DNA of 64,000 nucleotides from Cetobacterium sp. ZOR0034 (lineage in GTDB: Bacteria > Fusobacteriota > Fusobacteriia > Fusobacteriales > Fusobacteriaceae), in contig NZ_JTLI01000044.1 of assembly GCF_000799075.1 (NCBI RefSeq), forward strand, positions 43,995-107,994, given 5' to 3'. Made by a program: the position numbers and the translations under genes. Positions 57,344-64,000 of this stretch are shown one piece after another; position 1 is the stretch's first letter; each line of letters begins with the position of its first letter. The notes below the pieces were generated by a model. The model saw only the letters and a list, made by a program, of their open reading frames with translations. It was not told the DNA's origin and searched no databases.

Positions 57344-58378
57344 TTAGAATTCATCCCATCCATCTACAGATGAACTCATATTGTAACTCGTTACAGTTCC
57401 TTCGAAGAAGTTTGCTTTAACATTTCCCTCTCCCTCTGTATCTGCAAATTTTTCTAAATGTCTATACGGATTTTTTTCAAACCCTTCATATATTGGTTTT
57501 AACCCAATAGTTTTTAATCTCTCATTTGCTAACCACTTCGTATATCTTTCAGTCGTTTCTTCAGTTATACCTAAAATCCCATTTCCGATTATATGATTTG
57601 TCCAAGCTATCTCTTCATCAACAGCATTTTTAAACATCTCATATATCATATCATCCGAGAAGAATCCTGGATTTTCATTTTTAATCTCTTTAATTAACTG
57701 CCCAAATATAACGACATGTGATAACTCATCTCTATTTATAAGTTTAATTATATCAGATGTTCCCATCATTCTATTTCTACTTGCTAAAAGATAGAAGAAA
57801 TTAAATCCATTATAGAAATATATTGCCTCTAGAAGGTAATCCGCTACAATAACTCTTGAGAAGTTTTCATCACTCGGATTTTCTAAGAAACTTTGATATA
57901 TCTCTGCTATATATCTGTTTCTTTTAAACAGAACCTCATCCTCTCTCCATTTATCATAGATTGAGTTTCTAATCTCTTTTGGAAGAATAGACTCTATTAT
58001 ATATTGATAAGATTGTGAGTGAATAGCCTCTTGGAAAGTCTGAATCGAAAGAATCAAATTTATCTCTGGAGCTGTTATATAATCTGATACATTTGGAATA
58101 TTATTTGTTTGAATACTATCTAAAAATATTAAAAATGATAGTATCCCATCGTATGCCGCTGCTTCTTCATCAGTCAGATTCTCATAGTCATTTTTATCTT
58201 GAGTTAAGTCAATTTTTTCTGGAATCCAGAAGTTACCCATCATCGATCTATAAAGTTGGTTTGCCCAACCATATTTAACATTATTCAGATTAAATATATT
58301 TGTACTATCACCCTTTATAATTTTTCTCTCAGATAAAGAGTCGTTTCCTAAAGGATTAAAAAGTTTTTTTCTATCCAC
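57344..58378 (-). CDS. nrdB: Aerobic ribonucleotide reductase radical subunit
   Basis: Beta subunit (about 344 residues) that stores the tyrosyl radical for NrdA. Dimetal ligands and radical Tyr are in place: Asp in FLDSIQTNN, Glu and His in QEAIHSQSY with the radical Tyr at its end, Glu in LEAIYFY, and Glu/His in NRDELSH. The chain ends in an acidic tail for NrdA docking. I favour the GTG at 58378, which overlaps the nrdA stop by 8 nt and has AGGAG upstream (13 nt); the ATG at 58405 would add 9 residues but lacks a ribosome-binding site. Confidence 0.9.
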   Translation of the reverse strand: MDRKKLFNPLGNDSLSERKIIKGDSTNIFNLNNVKYGWANQLYRSMMGNFWIPEKIDLTQDKNDYENLTDEEAAAYDGILSFLIFLDSIQTNNIPNVSDYITAPEINLILSIQTFQEAIHSQSYQYIIESILPKEIRNSIYDKWREDEVLFKRNRYIAEIYQSFLENPSDENFSRVIVADYLLEAIYFYNGFNFFYLLASRNRMMGTSDIIKLINRDELSHVVIFGQLIKEIKNENPGFFSDDMIYEMFKNAVDEEIAWTNHIIGNGILGITEETTERYTKWLANERLKTIGLKPIYEGFEKNPYRHLEKFADTEGEGNVKANFFEGTVTSYNMSSSVDGWDEF

Positions 58379-60617
58379 TGCAGCTCTCACACTCCTCTTT
58401 TTCATTAACTATATTTGTATTTTTCTGTATCGTTCTTATATAATAAACCGATTTACATCCCTCTTTCCAAGCTGTCATAAAGGTATCGTATATATCTTTT
58501 GCTCTTATATCTTTATTTAAATCAAAAATTAGTTCCATAGAAACACCTTGAGTTATCCATTTTCCAATTCTACTCATAATTGTCACATAAGTCTTTGGGT
58601 CCACATTTTTAAACTCTGGATAGAACCAAGCTCTATCTTTTAAATGTTTTACAACTCTTGGAACAGCACCCTTTTGATTTTTCTCTATATAGAATCTAGA
58701 GAAAGTAGGATTTACAGAAGCTGTCGAACCCATAAGTAGTGATGTTGATGTGTTTGGTGCTATTGCTGTAAGCTCACCATTACGCAACCCATAAGTTTCT
58801 ACTAAATCGAAAGCCTCTGCCCATTTCTCAGCAAACTTTGAACTTTCTAAGTATTCAGCTTTCTCTTTTCCAAAGAAAATACCTTTATCCCACATTGAAC
58901 CTTTAAACATAGGATATACTCCTCTAGTTTTCGCAAGTTTTGCAGATGATTTTACACTGTAAATTGCAATCTCTTCAAACAACTCATCTATCTCATTTAA
59001 AGATTCATCATATATCATAAACTCTCTAGCTAAGTAATCAGCTAATCCCATAGTTCCAACACCTATAGTTCTATAAGCTAAATTATGTTTATCTGACTCT
59101 TTTATTGGAGTTTTCGTTAGGTCAATTGTATTATCTAAAATTCTTACAGATATATCTACAATCTCCTCTAACTCCTCTTTTTCTATCTCAGCTAAGTTCA
59201 TAGAAACTAGATTACAAGTGTGAACCTCTCCCAACTTTGTAGTTCTAACACCCATCTCACCTTCAGTTTCCTCGTTAAACTTTTTACTTGGCGAGAAGTT
59301 CGAGAAACTTTCCATACAAAGATTTCCATTTCCTATCATCCCAGCATGACTATTATGATTCATCTTATTAGCTCTATCTTTAAAGAAAATATATGGCATT
59401 CCTGTTTCTATTTGAACTTTCATTATCTCTTTAAATAGCTCTCTAGCTTTTATAACTTTTTTAAGATTTAGCTCATCATCAGCCTCTATTTTTAAATATA
59501 ACTCTTCAAACTGCTCTCCGTAGATTTCACATAGTTCAACATCATATTTTTTACGAATCTCATATGGATCAACTAAAGTCCAAGCGGCATCCTCTTCAAC
59601 TCTTCTCATAAACATATCCGACAATACAACTTGCGGATAGATATCATAAGCCTTTCCTCTTTGATCTCCATTTTCTGTTTGAAGCTCTAAGAAATGTTCT
59701 ATATCTAAGTGCCAAGAATCTAAAGCCACTGTAACAGCTCCAGCTCTTCTTCCTTGCTGATTAACAGCAACAGCAGTATCATTTATAATTTTTATCCAAG
59801 GAACTACTCCTCCACTGGCATTATAGTACCCATTTACCATCGAGTTTTTTGCTCTAACTCTTGATATATTTAAACCTACTCCTCCACCATTTTTACTAAT
59901 TTTTGCAACTGTATCTACATTATAGAAAATAGATTCTATATTGTCATCCATTGCTGTAATAAAACATGATGAAAGATTTCCATTTGGAAGTCTTAAATTT
60001 GCTAAAATTGGTGTCGCCAATGAAACTTTTTTCAGCGATAGTGCTTCATAAAATCTTTTTGCAACTCCTACCTTATCTTCTTCATTTATGGCTAAAAGCA
60101 TAGCGATACACATAAAAACTTCTTGAGGTAATTCGAAAATATCCCCTCTATATTTTAATAGATATCTATTTACAAACATATTCGCACCAGCATAGTCATA
60201 CATCATATCTCTTGATATATCGATAGCCTTTTGAAGCTCTAAAACTTCCTCTTCTGAATAGTTTAGCAATCTATCGTCATATATTCCTAACTCTACTAAT
60301 TTTTTTATACTCTCAAAAAACTTTCCATAAGAGAACCCTCTTTTATGAAAAACCTCTCTCTCTGTTTCCATCATAAGTAATCTTCCAGCTACATATGTCC
60401 AATCACTCTCATCAAAACTGGTCATAGCTACAGCTTGATTGATTAGAGACTCTTGAATTTTCTTAGTCGTTATATTCTCTTGATAGATTGACTCTATATG
60501 ACTTTCTAACTCAATCATATTTACTTCTAAACCTTCACAAGCTCTTTGAAGTTTCTCTCTAATTTTAGTTATATCTAAATTTTCCCTTATTCCAGCTCTA
60601 TTTATAACCTGTCTCAT
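58371..60617 (-). CDS. nrdA: Aerobic ribonucleotide reductase catalytic subunit
   Basis: Alpha subunit (748 residues) reducing ribonucleotides to deoxyribonucleotides. N-terminal ATP-cone (about 1-90), ten-stranded barrel with the active-site Cys in GNLCMESFSNF-like and NLSSCFITAMDD segments, and a C-terminal redox pair CESC that is re-reduced by a glutaredoxin. One base separates its ATG from the stop of the upstream glutaredoxin-like gene. NrdR boxes lie ahead of the operon. Confidence 0.95.
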   Translation of the reverse strand: MRQVINRAGIRENLDITKIREKLQRACEGLEVNMIELESHIESIYQENITTKKIQESLINQAVAMTSFDESDWTYVAGRLLMMETEREVFHKRGFSYGKFFESIKKLVELGIYDDRLLNYSEEEVLELQKAIDISRDMMYDYAGANMFVNRYLLKYRGDIFELPQEVFMCIAMLLAINEEDKVGVAKRFYEALSLKKVSLATPILANLRLPNGNLSSCFITAMDDNIESIFYNVDTVAKISKNGGGVGLNISRVRAKNSMVNGYYNASGGVVPWIKIINDTAVAVNQQGRRAGAVTVALDSWHLDIEHFLELQTENGDQRGKAYDIYPQVVLSDMFMRRVEEDAAWTLVDPYEIRKKYDVELCEIYGEQFEELYLKIEADDELNLKKVIKARELFKEIMKVQIETGMPYIFFKDRANKMNHNSHAGMIGNGNLCMESFSNFSPSKKFNEETEGEMGVRTTKLGEVHTCNLVSMNLAEIEKEELEEIVDISVRILDNTIDLTKTPIKESDKHNLAYRTIGVGTMGLADYLAREFMIYDESLNEIDELFEEIAIYSVKSSAKLAKTRGVYPMFKGSMWDKGIFFGKEKAEYLESSKFAEKWAEAFDLVETYGLRNGELTAIAPNTSTSLLMGSTASVNPTFSRFYIEKNQKGAVPRVVKHLKDRAWFYPEFKNVDPKTYVTIMSRIGKWITQGVSMELIFDLNKDIRAKDIYDTFMTAWKEGCKSVYYIRTIQKNTNIVNEKEECESCSG

Positions 60618-60618
60618 T

Positions 60619-60822
60619 TTATAGAACCTCTAAAAAACTTTCCATCGAGTAGTATTTTCCATCTTTTTCAACAACAGGTGCACTCATAATTCTAGCCTTA
60701 CTTGCTACGATCATAAGAGTTTTTAAATCTTGAATGTACTCATATTCTAAGCCTTTTTCATCTAAAATTCTCTTTAAAGTTTCACATTTACTACAATCTT
60801 CTTTACCAAATACCTTTATCAT
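60619..60822 (-). CDS. Glutaredoxin-like electron donor (NrdH type)
   Basis: A 67-residue thioredoxin-fold protein with redox pair C10-x2-C13 (EDCSKC) and cis-Pro region MSAPVVEKDGKYYS. By position it re-reduces the C-terminal Cys of NrdA. I chose the ATG at 60822 (GGAGG just before it); an upstream in-frame ATG at 60840 overlaps the NrdR box. First gene of a three-gene operon with nrdA and nrdB. Confidence 0.85.
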   Translation of the reverse strand: MIKVFGKEDCSKCETLKRILDEKGLEYEYIQDLKTLMIVASKARIMSAPVVEKDGKYYSMESFLEVL

Positions 60823-60836
60823 TATAAGCCTCCTAA

Positions 60837-60884
60837 ACACAACATCTTGTGTCGTTCTCTTTTTCTTTTTACAACATATAGTAT
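60837..60884 (-). promoter_or_regulatory. NrdR boxes upstream of the nrdAB operon
   Basis: A good box ACAC-AACATCTT-GTGT (60837-60852) lies just above the ribosome-binding site, and a weaker partner (60869-60884, TTAC-AACATATA-GTAT) sits 32 bp away, the NrdR spacing. The same signal is found before nrdD. Confidence 0.7.
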
Positions 60885-60954
60885 TATTACATAAATTCCA
60901 AAATTTTTCAATAAAATTTTATAGTTAAATAGTATACATTTTTTATTTTTTAAA

Positions 60955-60991
60955 ATATAGAAAAGCCACCTAAAAAATTTCTAGATGGCTT
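60955..60991 (-). terminator. Terminator after csoR-copA
   Basis: Minus-strand hairpin AAGCCAtCTA / TAGgTGGCTT followed by a T-rich stretch. Confidence 0.7.
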
Positions 60992-60997
60992 CAATTA

Positions 60998-63472
60998 TTA
61001 TGCTACTTTTTCAATATTTATAACTTCGTAATCATTCTCTTTTAATATATTTACAATCGCCTCTTCTGAAACATCTCCAGAAACTATTGCACAGTTTTCA
61101 GGAAGGCTAACTTCTACAGCTTCAACTCCGTTTAAACTTTCTAAAGCTTCCTTTACATGCTTAACACATCTCATGCAACTCATTCCATTGATTAAAACTT
61201 TCTTTTTCATAACTTTCTCGCTCCCTTTGTCTGATATTTTATCTGGCTTAAATCCTTTTAATCTTAAAGCATTACTTATAACTGACACTGAACTTATACT
61301 CATAGCTCCACCTGCTATCATTGGACTTAATAGCGGTCCACCAAACAGATGTAACACTCCCATTGCCACAGGTATTCCTAGAATATTGTATCCAAATGCC
61401 CAGAATAGATTCTGCTTTATATTTTTAATAGTTTCTCTACTTAACTTTATAGCTGTAGGAACATCCATTAAATCACTTCTCATTAAAACTATATCTGCTG
61501 ATTCAATTGCAACGTCAGTTCCAGAACCTATCGCAATTCCAACATCTGCTTGAGCTAGAGCTGGAGCATCATTTATTCCATCTCCAACCATTGCAACTTT
61601 TTTACCCTCATCTTGCAATCTTTTTACTTCAGCCGCTTTATCTTTTGGTAAAACTTCTGCGAATACTCTATCTATTCCAACTTGAGCTGCTATAGCTTCA
61701 GCTGTTTTTCTATTGTCTCCAGTTATCATTGCAACTTCGATTCCCATAGCATGAAGAACCTCTATAGCTTTTTTAGAGTTTTCTTTAACTGTATCAGCTA
61801 CAGCTATAATACCAGCTATCTCTTTCTCTATTGAGATAAACATAGGTGTTTTTCCTTCACTAGCTAATAAATCTGATTTATTCTCTAAACTTTTTAAATC
61901 TATTTCGCTTTCAATCATCAGCTTTTTATTCCCTAAAAGAACCTCTTTTCCTTCTATCTCAACTTTTATTCCATGCCCTGGGATAGCCACGAACGAGTCA
62001 ACTTTTTTAAGATCCATTTTTTTATCCTCAGCAGCTTTTACAATAGCTTCTCCTAAAGGATGCTCTGAACCTTTTTCAGCACTTGCAGCTAAAACTAAAA
62101 GCTCATCTTTTGAGATTATGCTCTCTACTAATATATCTGTAACCTTAGGTTTCCCCTCTGTGATTGTTCCTGTTTTATCAAATATAACTGTTTTTACTTT
62201 GTGAGCAGACTCTAATGCCTCTCCACTTTTAATTAGAACTCCATACTCGGCACCTTTTCCAGTTCCTATCATTATAGCTGTCGGTGTTGCAAGTCCTAAA
62301 GCACATGGACAAGCTATTACTAAAACTGATATAAATATTGTAAGTGCAAACTCTAAATCTTTTGTAGCTAGATACCAACTTAATCCAGAAAGAATTGCTA
62401 GTACTATTACAACTGGTACAAAGTAACCTGATATTATGTCTGCTAACTTTGCAATTGGAGCTTTTGAACCTTGAGCATCTTCTACAAGTTTTATAATTTG
62501 AGCTAAAGCTGTATCTTTTCCAACTTTTGTTGCTTTATACTTTATAGAACCATTTTTATTTATACTTGCTCCTATAATTGATGAACCAATAACTTTTTCA
62601 ACAGGGATACTCTCTCCAGTTAACATAGATTCATCTATAGCTGTACTTCCTTCAATAACAACCCCATCCACAGGAATCTTATCTCCAGGTTTAACAATAA
62701 CTGTATCTCCAACCTTTACATCTTCTAAAGGTATAACTACCTCTCTTCCTTCAACTTCTATACGAGCAGTTTTTGGAGCTAATCCCATAAGTTTTTTTAT
62801 AGCTTCTGATGTTTTCCCTTTACTTACAGCTTCTAAATATTTTCCAAGAGTTATAAGCAGTAAAATTGTTGCTGCTGACTCAAAATATAATTCGTGAGCA
62901 TATCTTGGTTCTCCACCAAATATTTTTACAACTGCAAATACACCATACACATAAGCTGCCGAAGTTCCAATAGCTATTAGTGAATCCATATTTGGACTTC
63001 TTTTTAATAGCGTTCTAACTCCTACCTTAAAGAATTTATATCCAACCAACATAACTGGTGTTGTCAAAAGTAGCTGAGCCATCGAAAATGTTTTTGGACT
63101 CATCTCAGGTGAGATAAAGTCTGGAAGTGAATATCCAACCATATGTCCCATTGAGATTATCAATAACGGTATTGTAAATATAAGTGATACAATAAATCTG
63201 TTCCAAAGTTCTTTGATCTCTTTCTCTCTAGTATCTTCACTTTTAGATGAATCAAACTCCTCTACTGGAATAGCTTTATATCCTGCATTTTCAACTGCAT
63301 TTATAATTTCATGATTATTCAATTTTTTCTCATCATATTTGACAACCAATTTTTCTGTTGCTAAATTTACATTTGCTTCTATTATTCCGTTTAATTTTCT
63401 AACTGCCTTTTCGACATGACCTGAACAAGCTGAACAAGTCATTCCCTCTATTTTGAATGTATTATCTTTCAT
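60998..63472 (-). CDS. copA: Copper-exporting P-type ATPase with N- and C-terminal metal-binding domains
   Basis: P1B-type Cu+ exporter (824 residues). N-terminal HMA domain with C13-x2-C16 (GMTCSAC), eight membrane segments with the CPC motif (ACPCALGLATP, about 395), phosphorylated Asp in DKTGT, GDGINDAPALA hinge, and an extra HMA domain at the C-terminus (about 755-824; GMSCMRC). A C-terminal HMA after the last membrane segment is less usual for CopA. It is second in the csoR-copA operon, 12 bp after csoR. Confidence 0.95.
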   Translation of the reverse strand: MKDNTFKIEGMTCSACSGHVEKAVRKLNGIIEANVNLATEKLVVKYDEKKLNNHEIINAVENAGYKAIPVEEFDSSKSEDTREKEIKELWNRFIVSLIFTIPLLIISMGHMVGYSLPDFISPEMSPKTFSMAQLLLTTPVMLVGYKFFKVGVRTLLKRSPNMDSLIAIGTSAAYVYGVFAVVKIFGGEPRYAHELYFESAATILLLITLGKYLEAVSKGKTSEAIKKLMGLAPKTARIEVEGREVVIPLEDVKVGDTVIVKPGDKIPVDGVVIEGSTAIDESMLTGESIPVEKVIGSSIIGASINKNGSIKYKATKVGKDTALAQIIKLVEDAQGSKAPIAKLADIISGYFVPVVIVLAILSGLSWYLATKDLEFALTIFISVLVIACPCALGLATPTAIMIGTGKGAEYGVLIKSGEALESAHKVKTVIFDKTGTITEGKPKVTDILVESIISKDELLVLAASAEKGSEHPLGEAIVKAAEDKKMDLKKVDSFVAIPGHGIKVEIEGKEVLLGNKKLMIESEIDLKSLENKSDLLASEGKTPMFISIEKEIAGIIAVADTVKENSKKAIEVLHAMGIEVAMITGDNRKTAEAIAAQVGIDRVFAEVLPKDKAAEVKRLQDEGKKVAMVGDGINDAPALAQADVGIAIGSGTDVAIESADIVLMRSDLMDVPTAIKLSRETIKNIKQNLFWAFGYNILGIPVAMGVLHLFGGPLLSPMIAGGAMSISSVSVISNALRLKGFKPDKISDKGSEKVMKKKVLINGMSCMRCVKHVKEALESLNGVEAVEVSLPENCAIVSGDVSEEAIVNILKENDYEVINIEKVA

Positions 63473-63484
63473 GATTCTCTCCTC

Positions 63485-63748
63485 TTACTTCATAATTTTA
63501 TTTAAGACATCCACAACTTCACCAATTTTTTCATCAACATCTGTACTGCTAAAAGCATTTTTTACACAACTTTCCATATGTTGTTTTAAAATTAATTTAT
63601 TTGCTTTTTTCAATAAAGCTTCTGCCGCTAAAATTTGATTTACTACATCTAGACAATATCTTCCATCATCTATCATCTTTAATGTTGCATCAATCTGTCC
63701 ACGACACGTTTTTAACATCAATACTGCTTTTTCCTTATCTGTTTTCAT
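63485..63748 (-). CDS. csoR: Copper-sensing repressor CsoR
   Basis: An 87-residue all-helical repressor of the CsoR/RcnR family. RGQIDATLKMI marks helix 1, and the Cu+ ligands C32, H57 and C61 (YCLDVV; HMESC) are all present, so copper rather than formaldehyde or nickel is sensed. Without copper it would repress csoR-copA from the operator upstream. GAGGTG precedes the ATG. Confidence 0.94.
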   Translation of the reverse strand: MKTDKEKAVLMLKTCRGQIDATLKMIDDGRYCLDVVNQILAAEALLKKANKLILKQHMESCVKNAFSSTDVDEKIGEVVDVLNKIMK

Positions 63749-63782
63749 ATATTAATCACCTCGAGATTTACTTTATGCCTGA

Positions 63783-63831
63783 ATAATATCATACTTTTTT
63801 TTCTGTGTCAACCCCCCCTATGGGGGTAGGG
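63783..63831 (-). promoter_or_regulatory. csoR promoter with CsoR operator
   Basis: Minus-strand TTGACA (63811-63806), 17-bp spacer, TATTAT (63788-63783). A G/C-tract dyad CCCCC-TAT-GGGGG flanked by AACC and TAGGG (63811-63831) sits directly above the -35 box and matches known CsoR operators. Confidence 0.8.
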
Positions 63832-63948
63832 TTTATTTTTTGATTTTTTTTTGAACCATTCTTCAAGCTTCTCTTTTGATGCACTTTATTTTTTCTGTGT
63901 TCTTTTTTTAAAAAAATAAAAAAATTTCTTTTCTGAAAAAAAACATTG

Positions 63949-63977
63949 TTGACATTTTTTTACGGATATGGTATTAT
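63949..63977 (+). promoter_or_regulatory. Strong promoter at the right edge
   Basis: TTGACA (63949-63954), 17-bp spacer, TATTAT (63972-63977), reading out of the window. Its gene is not visible. The rest of 63832-63948 is AT-rich with no feature recognised. Confidence 0.6.
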
Positions 63978-64000
63978 TAATTGAAACCGATGATTAAGTA

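Overview
This 64 kb window is AT-rich, densely coded chromosomal DNA. It most likely comes from a member of the Fusobacteriales, something close to Cetobacterium or Fusobacterium. This genus-level guess rests on gene content and is inference. The cell is an anaerobe with an outer membrane: there is a TonB-dependent receptor, a Tsx-type outer-membrane channel, lipoproteins and Lgt. The metabolism is low-oxygen: a flavodiiron protein, the oxygen-sensitive class III ribonucleotide reductase, an exported FMN/FAD fumarate-reductase-type flavoprotein and radical-SAM heme breakdown. I saw no insertion sequence, prophage, CRISPR array or rRNA. One tRNA gene, Arg(CCT), is present.

Layout. 1-4.1 kb: a left-truncated D-threonine-aldolase-type PLP enzyme converges on pyrG, followed by a META-domain lipoprotein and lgt. 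4.3-10.5 kb: flavodiiron protein, yhdT-panF, an aromatic-acid-exporter-type membrane protein, moaA and a MOSC-CutC fusion. 10.6-18.2 kb: exported flavoprotein, AbgT transporter, a degenerate metallo-beta-lactamase-fold protein, a small lipoprotein, a TrkA_C membrane protein, a MATE pump, a small CxxC protein and mscL. 18.3-26.8 kb: a six-gene glucuronide/glycoside operon (two AP-endonuclease-2-type TIM barrels, two Gfo/Idh/MocA dehydrogenases, a GPH carrier and a beta-glucuronidase) with a divergent AraC-type regulator. 26.8-35 kb: an M20 amidohydrolase with a stand-alone EutH, a nitronate-monooxygenase-family protein under a tandem palindrome, yvcK, a CobD-like aminotransferase-fold enzyme, Tsx and pepP. 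35-42 kb: nrdD-nrdG behind paired NrdR boxes, then mglBAC, tRNA-Arg and dprA. 43-50.7 kb: a structured leader RNA before a YjiH-type membrane protein, MATE, a Bax-like glucosaminidase, a triple rhodanese, a GNAT-CDF fusion and a dicarboxylate/amino-acid symporter. 50.9-57.3 kb: peroxiredoxin with a PerR/Fur-type box, a permuted AhpF-type reductase, then an anaerobic heme-breakdown pair (flavodoxin and radical SAM) divergent from a TonB receptor. 57.3-63.8 kb: the glutaredoxin-nrdA-nrdB operon with NrdR boxes, and csoR-copA with a copper operator.

How the genes work together. Deoxynucleotide supply appears as an oxygen-independent (nrdDG) and an iron-tyrosyl-radical (nrdAB) system, both carrying NrdR-type sites. 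Oxygen and peroxide defence joins the flavodiiron protein, the peroxiredoxin and its probable reductase. Sugar use comprises mglBAC and the glucuronide operon. Copper export is a self-contained repressor-pump pair.

The points most worth a second look are the glucuronide operon, whose enzyme set suggests oxidation-based glycoside cleavage; the leader RNA before the yjiH-like gene; the MOSC-CutC and GNAT-CDF fusions; a pyrG leader holding a strong promoter followed by an intrinsic terminator; and a terminator for pyrG encoded inside the convergent neighbouring gene.
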